Shown here one piece after another: positions 25,901-39,200 of a DNA stretch of 64,000 nucleotides. The DNA is taken from NCBI GenBank assembly GCA_023055355.1, contig JALJCS010000001.1:66691381-66755380 (forward strand). The letters are read 5' to 3'. Numbering within the stretch: position 1 is the stretch's first letter; each line of letters opens with the position of its first letter. This DNA is from Agelaius tricolor (taxonomy: Eukaryota > Chordata > Aves > Passeriformes > Icteridae). The notes under the pieces are model-generated. The model was given only the letters and a program-made list of their open reading frames with translations. It had not been told where the DNA came from and ran no database searches. The translations under genes were made by a program, and so were the position numbers.

Positions 25901-28900
25901 TGATTCATCTATAGTCAAATGTTTGTGTTCTGTGTTTCCAGTTGTAAACTTTATTCATACAAACTAGAAGAGCAGTGTGAAGATGTTTACTGATGCAAGT
26001 GTGTATTCTAGCAAGATGTAAAAGGAATGCTACGGCCTCAAGTGCTACTTGTCAATAGATTTCACTTAGAATATTAACACATTATTTACTAGGATTTTGT
26101 ATTAGCTACATCTATTGCAGTTAATCTCAATGAAAAGATACAGTAACAACTCATGCCTGAAAATGGCATTGCAGACTTCATCATGTGGGGAAGGTACTTC
26201 ACGCAGGTAGATAATTTGTCTTGTATGACAAACTATCCATGTTTCACTTCTTGTGATAATAACACTTACTCTTGGTTGCTCAGTTCTGGAGGTGTGCTGG
26301 TAAAGCTGCTCTGTTACCAGAGGAGCTGTCTTAGTTGCTCCTGAGAGATGGCAGATCATGGTGGTTTTCATCTTGGAAAAAAGAGCAAAGTTTCTTTAGA
26401 CAACTCTTGCTTTCGTGTTTCATTTCTTGTGTTTGTTAATTCAATAGCAGTTCTCATAATTATGGGTAATTAAACACCTTCAAATCTACACCTGTAAACT
26501 GGAATAGCAGTGTTTTAGCTTCATGAGACCTGCTGGGAAATATCAGAAATCTCTTGTCAAGGGGAGGTCACTGGGGATACAGTATGGCCAAAATGGCTGT
26601 ATTGACTCACTGTGAAAACAAGCACCCTTCTGCTCTTGTAAAATCATCTGCTCTGGGTTGACTATAAAACTTATTCATGCAATGTTTTCCTACAGGTATT
26701 AAAATAGGCAGCTTGACTGCAGATAAGAAATTTATATACTGGACTGCTGAAACAAAGGAATACACTGAAATTTGGCTAGCAGATAAAGAAAACAGAAGTC
26801 ACTTTCTTCACAAGAGAGCAAACCAGTCGCTGAAAATCTTAGCTTACAGCTCAGCAGCACAATCATATCCAGGTAAAGGGGATTTGGGTTCTTTTGTGAA
26901 TGTAACCAGTTTCTGTCAGAGCATGTATTTAAGTTGCACATGTGTATTTATGTGAAGTATGCTTCATGGATTCAGGCACCTTCTAGACAGAAACAATTTG
27001 GACTTTTTAAAAAGGATGAATATAAGGACTGGTCTTGTGTTGAATACAATGGAAGGTCATGATGATGAATATTTCACCTGTTTGTTAATGCCAAGCTATG
27101 CCTATTTTCAAAGTTGTGTCAGACATGGAGATTTAGAAAAGGTGGTGCACATTACAGCACAGAAAAAGAGAAAATATGTTCCACAGTGTTGTAGCCAGAG
27201 TTTGATAGTGATCCCTGTTGTGACACAGATTTCTGAGTTTGTTCACAAATGTATAAAACTAAAATAAAGGTCTGTCCTTTCAAAGATAGAGAGATAAGAA
27301 ATCTGCTTATTAAAGTGATTCATAATGAAGTACCCAAGAGACAACTACAGGTTACATTATAGCAGACCCAGGTATCACTTAGAACTCCTGGTATTTTAAA
27401 CAAACCATTGTAGAATGATAATGAAATAAATAAAACATTAGTTTTAATAGAAAAATCAGGATTCATGATACCTATAGTGATTATCTTTATAAATGCAGAG
27501 GTATAGAAGCTACTACCATGATGAATATATTCAAAATAATTATTGAACTCCAATTTTACATAAAAAACCTGGCAAATATACAAATGAATATTTCAATAAT
27601 ATGAACTTCTTTGGAATAAAAAAAATTTCAAATTCTTTTGAGTAGCTGGCACAGTCATGCCTGCCTGTGGCTGCTCTGACCAATGCTCAGGCTATTCTTG
27701 CCAACACTTCGGGCACGTTTGTTCTCATGAGATCTGTGTGGGCTTGGCTTTGATGTAGGAGCCTGGTTTGGCCCTGGTACAGAATGTGCCAATCCCTATC
27801 CCCAGGGACAGGGTTTCGTGCAAGAGCCTCAGGCTTGGCTGGTGCAGAAAGGGAAGAACCAAATTTCAGTCCAAATAGATTATTCCTATCCAGAGATCCC
27901 CACAGAGATTTTCTAATTTACACTGACAGCTGCAAATACATTTGGAGGAATATGCATGAACCTGACTTTGATAGCAATGGCAGGGTTGCTCGCTTTGGGA
28001 CAAAAGATCTTAACTATGAGGTCAGTTGTTGTGGCCTAAGGGCAAGAATTGGTCCTTGTACCTTCTTCCCTGTGCACATGCCTAAATTTCTTCTTAGCAG
28101 GAAGTCCATTTAATATATTTTTATTTTGTTTTAGAAAAGTCATCAATTTTCTTTTGTTACTTTTCAGTAACTGTCAGTGTAGTTTTATACTGTTTTCTCC
28201 TCCAGACTCCTTTTCTACTTCCCACATATGTCTCTCATTATCTGTTGTTACATTACACATGGAAAGCTGTCTGGAAGAAAAAGCAGATAACATTTAATTG
28301 CTAGAGAAAGGCAATGTCTATGCAGTGTATCTGTCTTTCCTGTTACAGGCAAGTTTGGGCTCATCAATATGTGCTGCCCTAACAACACAGCAACTGCAGT
28401 TTGCTACGCCTCCTACAAAGAAGTAGCAAATTGTACATCTACGTCTTCTACTTCAAGAAGAACTTAAATTCTTTATTAAACTTGTATCTTGTCAAAGATA
28501 AATAAGAGTTTCTCTGAGGATCACTGTTTTTGTGTCCATGAAAGTAATCAAATAAAGTTGTTTCAGGCAGAATTTTCTTCTGTTTCTCTTTGTGAGAGCA
28601 GAAAAAATACTTTGTAGTTGTGCTTTCTCTTATGAATGGTGGCAGAATCCCATGCAAGTTTGCATTGGTCCAGCCATAATTTTAACTTTTAATCTTTTAA
28701 TGTCTTTCCTAGATAAAAGATGCCTGATTCTCTTGCCGGACACTGAGAAACCTACTATCCTTGCTACAACTAACACCAGTTTTACATTAAGCTTGCCATC
28801 TCTCACACCACAGCAGCTCTGCCCTGGCATATCCCAGCCTACGCCAACATACCTGGTATTTTCCAGACAAATGACAAACATCTGCAGGAACTCAAGGCAA

Positions 28901-31900
28901 TGTTTGTCTACTCCACAGCAAAAAATATTGGTATGGCTACTTCACACAGAAATGCATGTGATACCATCTATAAACCGGGAATGTGATGTCGCTTCTAGTG
29001 ACTTTATGAACCATTCTGTAGCTTTCTGTCAGCGAGTTTTTCCATTTCTGCATCCCAACAGTAACTGTCCTTTCTCTATGGTATTTAGTAAGTGGTAGAC
29101 ACCTTAGTTTTCCCTTTGTGCAAGAGCCCCCCTTCTTTTTGTCTTGTTTTTTGGTATGTACTCTCTTTCTGTAGGGACCTATTACCAAAACTGTGATTCA
29201 AACATTTTTTTTTTAACACTAAAGTGTTTTACAATGCAAAAACACCACTGTATTACTTTTTAACCACACATTTCATTGACAGATGATTGGGTTGACATAT
29301 GTCTCTCTTTTCTAAGATTGCATGTTTATTATCTGATTTGGACTTACAGGAATATCAGGGTCCTATTGCTGTCTTAGAGAACCTACAGCCATTTTCGAGT
29401 TATGCCATACAAGTTGCAGTGAAAAACTACTATTCAGAAGAGGAAGTGCTGCCTGTGGGAGAAGGCACAGTTGGCACAACTCTATATGGAGGTTTGTTTC
29501 ATGTTTTATTCTGAATTTGAACCGAATTCTCATCTCAGTTAGAGGAAGATGTATGCAGGTTTGGGCTGTAAATCAGAAAGTGGACAAACAGTCTGATTAA
29601 AATATAACCTGGGTAGATCTTCACAAGGTTTTGGCAAACAGACTTGATGAATTTGTAAGATTCATTCAATATATTTGTATCTATTCTTCAATGCTTTGGC
29701 TTATTTGCTTCCTGAGGAAAGATAAATTATGGTTTAAAGTGGCTAAACAGTTGTAGTTTCTGCCTTGAACCACACCTTTAAGTAAGTTGTGTTTGAATGT
29801 AGGTGTGATTATGTATGTTTAAATATCTGTGTTATATATTCATTCAGCATTAAGATTGTTTCCCTTGGCTTGATGTTGCTCTCATGATTGCTGTTTCTAA
29901 GGGTAATGCAGATTTATTTTGTTGTGAACTGGGCTGAAAAGGCAACACTTCATTTTTACTTTTGGCCTGAATGAAAACAGGTCATTTTCAGTTGATTTCA
30001 AGAATTTTGATGTGCCCTTTCAGTCCTTGTTCTTTGGGAATACTACAGTCTGAGCTGGATGTCTCCTGTGCTTGTAAATACCTCAGGGCAGGAAGATGAT
30101 TCTACTCATTCCTTGCTTCACCCTACATGTTTGCAGCCATGGGGCAGCTGCTGTGCCAGTTTTCTTGAAGCTCTTGATGTTTTCCAGAAAAAGAAGGATC
30201 ATGCAAAAGGTTCATGTTATGCTTTTGCATATGTTGCAGCCCAGCCCAATAGAACTTCCTTGCTCAGCACTTTTTCTTGTTTTGCATGTGCAATTCTGTA
30301 CATGTACATTTGTCTTTATGAGGAGCTGTCTTTGTGCTCCTCTGCAGATAACTTTCTCTGTGCTTTTACTGAAGTCCCTTGCTGAAACATGGAAAGCCAT
30401 TATGAGGGGTAGCTATTCCCCATGGTGTACATAGTGCTTGCTCTTCTGTTGTGTCAGTTTTGCTCTGTTGTGCCTGGTGTCAGCAGCCAGTGTCAGCTTG
30501 ATCCACATAAACTCTTCATATGCAGAGCCATCAGGCACCTCTCTTAATTCCTAAGTCAGCAAGTCAGAATTATAGCCAAGTCTACAGCATATCTGTGTTT
30601 TGCTGAAAGACTGCGGAGGTGGTACCTAGGGATACTTGGTGTGGAACTCACTGGGATCTGGGAATACTGTGGCCCCCATCTTCATGAGTTTTTTTGCCTG
30701 GGTTTTGTTCTGCAGAGTTGGAGCAGTTCTTTTTTTTTTTTTTTAGAGAGGGTAAGGGAGTAAAACTGAGAGGCACAGAGCCCTTGGGCACTGGCTCCCT
30801 TAGCCTGGCTGCATCAGGGCTGGCTGTGGCTGGCACAGAGCTGTGCTGCACAGCTGTGCATGTGAATATTGCCATGACATGCAGTGAGGGAGCCACAGCA
30901 GGACTCCTAAAGTTTCCCTTTACTTCTTTTTACCTCTCTGTGCATTTTGGCTGCTTCAGAAGTTGATGGAATAACTGGAATTAAAGCATGGACAGCCGCC
31001 ACTGCATTTTTCTTACTTTCCTCAATGTCTCTTTCCCCAGCGATCAACTGTGCCCAAGAAAACATTTTATCCAGAATACCTGGCAACAAGTACATGCCAG
31101 GAGTCCTGATTTCCCTTTTTCTTTCCTTAGGGATGCACTCTTTAAAGGTTTCTTTAAGGGTTCATTCATAGAATAATCAGCCTCTCTTTTTGCCGCCATT
31201 GTCCAGAGGAGAGCATCACCTGTGAGCTGCCAGTGGCTTCTCTTATGCACAGATCATTCCCTGGTTTTTATCCTGGGAGCAGTCACATTTTTCCCCTTAA
31301 AAACCCTCTGTTTAAGGTGAGCTTCTTTTCATCTTTCAAGTGGAAGTGAAACAAGAGGTGCAGGCATATTACAACCCTTCTCACGGAATCCAGACATGCT
31401 ACACTTTCAGAGTTCTCTAGTTCAACTATGCTGGGTATTTTTCTCTTAACAGTCAGATCCCTTAGCATCTGCAACATCAAGCAAATATGCTCCCATCCTA
31501 TGTGGATCTCCTGAATATTGTGAGCTGGTCTCTTCTACCTTGCCTGCAGTGAGAGGACTGGAGGCAATGGCCTTTACCTGAGATGGGAGATTCAGATTAG
31601 ATATCAGAAAAAATGTTCACACTGTTCAGGTGGTCAGGCACTGGAATATGTTTCCCAGTGAGTGGTGGTGGATTCACCATCCCTGGAGGTGTTTAAGAGG
31701 CACCTGGTGTTGGGTATGTGGTTTAGTGGTTACAGTGGTAGTTCTGGTTGACAGCTGGGCTTAATGATCTGAAAAGTCTCTTCCAACCTTGATGATTCAA
31801 TCTTCCTATGGAGTAAAATGAACACCCCCAAACACCCAACAATTCTAGCCTTCTATCAGTAGATTTCAATTCTTTGCACGGAATTCCACATCTGTAATAT

Positions 31901-33182
31901 AAAATTTGTGTGATTTAATAGATTTAATAACATTATATATTATTTGTATGTGGAAAGGATTGACATAATTTTTTTTTTTGTATGGGAAACTGTGCTAGGC
32001 TGCAGCAATGTACATCCTTTCAGTGATGAAACATAAAGGTAGATTATAAAATGGGAGACTGGATTGCTCCACTCAAATGGAATTTTTTAGTCTCATGTTA
32101 AAATGAAATATGAAACTCAGAACAGGTTTCTCTAGTTGGGACAAAATGAAAAATCTGGATGAAAATCAAGTCTTAGACAAAAAGCAAAGAAAACCAACAA
32201 AAAACCTTCACCCCACCCCAGCTTACAAACCCTGAGTATTTTGAATAGATATTTGTATCAGCATTCAGAGCTTTTCAAATTTGTTGAAAAACTTCCAGCC
32301 AGCTGTAAATAGAAGGTATATGTGTCCTGACACTTATGTTCTCAATTTCATGAATGTAACTGCCAGTTTAAATTGTAATCAGATGCTGCTAGAGCCTCTT
32401 GAAGTGTGTACACTATTTAACACCTCTGAAGCTGTGTGAATTCCCTCAATGCCTTTTTCTCAATTCTCTAATGAAGTGAAAGAAGCTTGGAATAATTTGT
32501 GCTTTCCATCAAATAGCAAGGTAGAGAGAATGAAAAAAGAGGAAGACAATGCATTGCTCTTGCCACAGAGTGTCACTCTTACTCCACATATGCTTTAGCT
32601 AGACAAATAAGAAATTTGTCCTTTCCTAGTCTAGTTTCTGTATATTTCATTAAATAATCTCTAGTCTTGCTACTAGGATATGAATTAAAACATATGGACT
32701 CATCATTTTGATATGTTGGGAACATAAATCGTGTAATGACTTGTTAACTTTTTACCTCTCTGGACAGCTCAATAGGAAATAAAGAATTTTTTATACAGAG
32801 TAGGGACATGCCATATACCATTACAAAGTCTGTGATCTTAAAGCTTCAAAGGAAGGGTTCCTTTTTCCAGAACAATTAGTGAGTAACCAGCTGGTATGGA
32901 CATCTGACCAGCAACTCAATTTCTTCCTTACACAGCTCAGCCAGACTGTTTCTGAGAAAAAAATTTAAATTATATGAAATAATGGATTTTCTTCCCTCAA
33001 AAGTTTCCATTCAAGAAAAGACTTTCCAATTGAAATAGTGCACAGTTTTGGGTTTTTTTGTGCGTGTGTGTGTGCATATTCAAGTAAACACCATATTAAA
33101 CTCACATCTGAGGCCCTGATTAGGAAGCTAAGAGGGAACATGAATTCAGTGATATGACTATAAATATAGAGGTGTGTGTGTG

Positions 33183-33227
<45 letters not shown>

Positions 33228-36200
33228 GTTTTCCTGTTGTTCAGTTTTTTTTTGGTTTTTTGTCTGCTTGGATATTGAGATAGCCAAGAAAATACTAAAA
33301 ATCCCTCAAAATATTTTGAAATTGTCTTCAGCTGACTGACTATACCAGAATTATGAGTTTTGCACATGTAGAGTTTTAGTCCTGTGAGTGAAACACATAC
33401 ATCCTTCTTTCTTTTCTTTCCTTGGTGACATTTCTTGACTACTGTAAAAGGGAGATTAATTTTTCTTTCTGTTTCAGTACCAGAGGCAGTTAGCACTATT
33501 AAAATATTAGTTTTGTCTGACACCACCATCAACATATCCTGGAGTGAACCTCTGAAACCAAATGGACCTCTTGAATCCATCCGCTATCAGATCTCTGTCA
33601 ATTTGTTGCCTCCTGTCCCAGCGACACCATTGCGAAAAAGTGAATTTTCAAATGAGGTGCTTGCCTGGTCTGTCAGTGGGCTCCAACCTGGAACAAATAA
33701 TTCCTTCAAGGTATCATTGCAAGTAGTTTTACTAGTCTGTTCAACCTGCAAATCTTTAGACTTCTCTTCTGCAAAGTAGACAAATAAAAGTATGCAACGT
33801 GGATTCATAAGAACAAAATTTGCTACTTCTCCCTTTACAGATGAAAGCTGAAAAATATAGTAAATCTGGACAGCAGGTCTATGATCAGAGTGACATTTTC
33901 AAAAGTAACCAAGTAAACATGTTGTCTGCAGAATGTGCACTGGGTATCACATATAGAGTGATTTATACAGTTGGGAGAACATTCAGATGATGGCAGGAGG
34001 GGATCTGTAGGTCCTAATTTGATTTTGGGCTTTTGTAAATGATTTGGATAATATAATGGGAAATATATATACACACACATACCTAAATACCTGTATGTGT
34101 GTATGCAAGTATGCATACCTAACTGTTCATATAAGCCTGTGGCTTAGTGAAAAGCAATGTGCTAAGGCACTTCTTGACTTTGTGTTTCTGTGGTTCTAAA
34201 ACACTGCCTCATATGTGATGAGACATCTGCATGGCTGTGTAAGAGCGTGTGGCATTTAAGAAAGATCTAGAAAGAGAAGGGACTTGGTAGAAATCTGAGA
34301 TGGGAAACTAAGAAGTCTCTGAGGAAGGGTACTCCTGGACATGAACTTTCAGCCTGAAGGTATATAACCTTGCAGCTATGAGGGGCAGAATCTTTCTACA
34401 CCTTAATCTCTATTGCCTGAATACTGTCTTGTTTGAAATGTTAGTCTTCCAAACACTTGGTGCTGCTAAAGCAAAGCTGCCTTTCCAACTGCTCTGGTAT
34501 TGTACGGTTCATCCATTGCCTTACTAGGTTCTTGCTTTTCATCCTGATGAGAACTGGTTTTCTGAAAGTGTCCCTATCATTGCAAAAACATTTGAGACTC
34601 CAGCTGCACCTATCAACATAGTCCCCAGAAACACCAGTTTCCAGCTAGAATGGAGAGCTCCTCTGCACATCAGTGAAAACAGCTTCTGGTTTGAGCTGCA
34701 TAAGGTAAAAATACCTCTAAGTTTTGGGGTTTTCAGATCAGAGAAAATTTAACCTACTCTGCCCTGGTAAGCAGGACAGGGTGGGTGGCAGGATGTACAT
34801 GATGAGTCTCAGTGGATAATTTGGGCATGGTGATGTCAGTCTTAGCTGCTCAGCAGGGGCAGGATGGAGTCAGCATTTGCCAGGAACAAGGAGGAGTGCA
34901 GCTGTAGCATTTAGTGCTCCATAGTGCCAAAGGACATCCTGGATGACCTCACCAGAATTCCTTCTGAGTCTCCTGTTTCAGCAGTCCTATCCCTGTTTCC
35001 TCACTGCCCTGCCCCAACTGGGTTTGCAGTTGCAAATCCTATGTCTGCCCTGCACAAGAAAAAGAAGAAAAGGTTTTTCAGCAGTAAATATTAGCTACAA
35101 CCTCGTATCTGGATTTATTTTCCTGTGACAGAAGTTAGGAGAAAATGCCAGAGAGAAGACCAGGTCCAAGAAGTAAGGAGTAAGGGCTGCAGTGAGAGCA
35201 GCATGCATGGAAACTTCAGACTTCAACACCTGAACCACTGGACGCGGAAAAATTCACGTCCTAAACTGGATCATGCAGATTCTTTACTATAGAGAATCAG
35301 ATTCAATAGACCTACACCAAACATTTCCCTGTCCTAAAATAAATGTCACATCACAATTCCACTAACCCACCACCTCCTTTCAATTGCATCATGTCAAGCT
35401 GAACTCATGGGCACAATGATCCAGAAATATAAGGGGAAGGCTCCTTTTGGTCGTGTAAAGCAGGCACTTAATCTGTTATTCTTTGTTACTGCCAAGACTT
35501 GTAGGTCTCCTGAAAACAAAGAAGAAAATTAGGGTTTGTGTCCTTGGTCTCTGAGAGGACAAAGTCCCATGGTTGAAAGAGCACCTGCGTCATATTTCCA
35601 CTATGATATTAAGAGGTGGCAAAGTAGTTGATCTACCCAGGAATAGAACTGTGACACACTTTCAGCAGAAAGTTGACCATAATGATATTTTATTTCTCTA
35701 GTGGCCAACAAAAAGTGACTGGTTTTCTCCTGTGAACACTACATGCATAGGAAACCTTGTTTACAAATGCAACCTCACAGGAACTCTTCCTTGGACCAAC
35801 TACTTTGTAAGAGTCACAGTAGTTTATGTCACAGGAGTGAAAAGCACTTCTTCTTCCACAAGCTTTAAAACTACAGGTAAGCACTTAACATAGCATAACA
35901 AGATTTTAAGACTTTACAGGATGTGAACATTAAACATAATATTTTCAAAAATTTAACAGTGAATTTTCTTATACTAAGACCCAATCGTTCTGTTTGTTTG
36001 AAAAATGAATAACACAATACCATACATTCAGATGTAATGTATGGTATTGTGTTATTCATTTTTCAAACAAACTCATTACTGGTGAAAGGCTGTATGTGGG
36101 TAAAAATTTTAGGATTCATCCATCACAAAGAGAAGGCCAAGGATTCATTCTCTCTGAGGATTATTAATATAGACCCTCTTTCCTTTTGTATGTCTAAACA

Positions 36201-39200
36201 CTCATGTGTGCATCAGATTTTTCTCTGTGCCTGTTGGCCCTTTGTCATGCTACAAACACATTTTAAGCATTCTGTTTCTTCTCTGTTTGGCTTAAGCTGG
36301 TGTTCCCAGTAAGCCAGGAGTTCCTAAAAAAGCCGAAGACTCCAAAAACTCTCTACAGTGGGAAAAGGCTGAGGACAATGGAAGCAAACTGATATACTAT
36401 ATCTTAGAGGGCAGGTAAGCAATGCATGAGGCACTCTTCCCATAGGTAACAGCCCAGAACAAATCTGGGTGTGCTGGGCTTTTCAGGTTGGCTCTGATGG
36501 GAAGAACGAAATGTATATAATCAGAAAGGCTCTTCCCATTGGGATCTCTGTCTTAGATACCCATAATTTCCAGAAAATTTCTGGAAAACCAAGAACCCAT
36601 AATTTCCAGAAAATTTCTGGAAAACACAGAACAACATTTTCAGAGTAATCTTGAAATACAATTATATATTTAGATCTATGTCAGTGAACTAGAAGATTTG
36701 GAGAGAATTTCAAATCACAAATCTTACATGTAGTATGTATATTTGGCTAATATATATGCATAAATATATTAGTGTTCAGAGGACTGAAAGAATATTGCCA
36801 GAAAGAAAGTCTTCCTACCCATGTGGGATGACTGCATAATTTTTAAAGTGCTCTGTGATCAAATTCCAATTGCCTGGGCTACTGATGTCACACTAGAGTG
36901 CCAGCTCACTCTTATTCCTGCACTGGCATTGGAAGGGCTGATTGAGCAGGTTAGAGTATATTGCTGTAGGCAGTGACTTTGAATTTCTAATTTTTTGACC
37001 ATGACTCTGGAGAGATTCCTTTAAAGCAGTCAGTGCAAAGTTTAATTAATGCATTATTTTAAAACTAGGAGAATCTATCTTCTGAAATATTCCGGTGATT
37101 GTTTGAAGTCATTACTGATGCAGGGAAGCAATTTTCTAAACTCAGCCATTATTTCTTTCTCTGTGCTTATGAAAGTTAAGCACTGACAGCACTCTGAGCT
37201 GGAAATGCTTTACCTATATAAGCTTTCACCCAGACATATTTTCCTGGTGCTGTAAGCTTCCTACAGTTCCATGAGCATGCAGGAGCTCTGACCTGCATGC
37301 TCTGAGAAAACAATAATTTTGATATGCCAGGAGATATTCTGTACCTGATTTTCTGCAGATGGGTAAGGAAAGGTCAGTTCCTTGGTCTGTGCCAGGGCTG
37401 TGCATTAGCTGCTGTGGTCTCCAGACTCCAGCTTATTTATCTCTGGAATCATAATGCTTCACTGAGGTGGTCTTTTAACGTAGTCAGCTTTTCTCTTGCA
37501 GTTTGAATGTACACAGGCTGATGGTTTTGACTGAATTTCACACCAGGTAGAAAAATGTTAGGCCACTTGCATAGCATTCTAGAAAATGTTTGCCTAACCC
37601 TTTTAATCAACCTCTGTTTTTCGTATAGCTCTAGTGGCAACATGTACGCACCAAGGGTGTAAGTTTTCCCATGTCTTTCTGGTTTAGAAGTGTTTGGCCT
37701 TTTTTCTTCATTAAAGTGTGTTGGGAGAATGAGTGGAAGGGAGTGGAATGAGTGGAAGGGAGAGCTCATGAAGGTCATTTCACATGATGTATTACGGTGT
37801 TGTGTGACATGAAATGATATTTCAGATATGGCCTTTCAAGTTTAGGTACGTGGTCTTCTTTTGCTTGGTGAATAATCAGCTCTGAATTTATTGTAAGCAA
37901 TCAATCTCAGTCCAATGGGGAAAGGAAAAAAGACACCCAGCAGTCAGCAGATACTATGGGAAAGTGGTTAGCTAAAGAATGGTATCTCCACTGCCAATGA
38001 CTTGCTTCCCATTTAGCTTGTGAAACCTGATGCACAAGAGATACTGAATTACCTTGGGTCTGGAAGGGAAAAAAGCTCTAGCACAGTAGATTTGTTTTTG
38101 GTTTTTTTTGCCAGAAAGCAAAATAAGAACATTTTGAAATCTTGGCTGTGAGGCATATACTGAAACAGATGAATCAGGCATATATTGAACAGTTTTTCAT
38201 GTCTAAAGTGTTCTAGTATTTAATTTCCAATCCCAACATAAAGATGCTTGGTTCCTAGCATAGCTGAAATGGCATGCCAGAATTTTCTTCTCTGTAGCCA
38301 GAATCCCATGACCAGATTGAGCTTTTATGCAGAGAGAGAAATGCTGTGAAAACCATGGAACTGAAGCAAAGAATGGGCTGGGGGTGAAGCAGTAAACTGC
38401 CCTTGTGGCATTAATGACATTCCTGTGTTGTGCTGTGCATGCTGCAGGAAACAGTCTGGCAACAGCAGCAATGTGAAGTCCACGTGGGAGGTGGTTTACA
38501 ATGGCTCCTGTGGCAGTATTTGCACATGGAAGGCCAAGAACTTGGAAGGAACTTTCCAGTTCAGAGCAGCAGCTGCAAATGTGCTGGGACTTGGTGAATA
38601 CAGTGATGTTAGTGTGGATATAATTTTGAGTGAAGGTATGTCTTTTACTTCTGTATTCTGTTAATCCTTTTTTTGTTATTCTAAATAGTCATACCAATTT
38701 AGGAGCAGAGACTGGCTATTTTAATAACAATAATCCTGCAAAGATAATGTCTCTTAATAGGTAATAAATGATATGTTTTTATTGTGACCCCTGCTGCCAG
38801 TGCTCATCCAGGCTCTTTTGCTCAGAACAGTGGGCCTGAAAAGTGCTTCTCCTCATTTATAGCACTTTGTCTCTGTGGCTCTGCCACTCTGCTTTATGAT
38901 GTGATTCTTGAAAAAAAGGCAAGCTCACCCACTGGGTAAAAAGATCAGAATTACTTCTTGCCTTCAGCTAGAATGTTAGACTTACACTTTGTGTGTGCTT
39001 TTGGAAATCCCACCTTGAGCAGTCAAACAGTTCAGCATTTTCTATTTCTGCGTACACATTAGGTTGCAGGAATGGCCCAAGTCTGGGGGAGAAGGATTAG
39101 TCTGACCAAATACACATTCACATAGAGCCTACAAGAGAACTTTGTGCAGTGAAAGACTTTACATAGCAGGGAAGCTGGAGGGTTCTCTCAGGTGTGCTCC

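Larger units (their letters stand above)
29492..33477 (+). other. ROS1: ROS1 intron 28 (4.0 kb) with a CR1 fragment and a compound microsatellite
   Basis: Holds a degraded CR1 3' end (about 31550-31805) and a TG/TA microsatellite (33172-33228). A GC-rich patch at 30640-30900 includes the 14-bp palindrome TGCACAGCTGTGCA (30847-30860). The open frames in the patch at 30059-31250 overlap on both strands and look like chance. No other gene signal. Confidence 0.7.

Noticed and set aside
28336..28450. Possible exon after TGTTACAG at 28349, reading [11 protein letters not shown]...
   Set aside because: It runs into a stop within about 26 codons, has no donor in frame and no resemblance to ROS1; exon 26 joins exon 27 directly.
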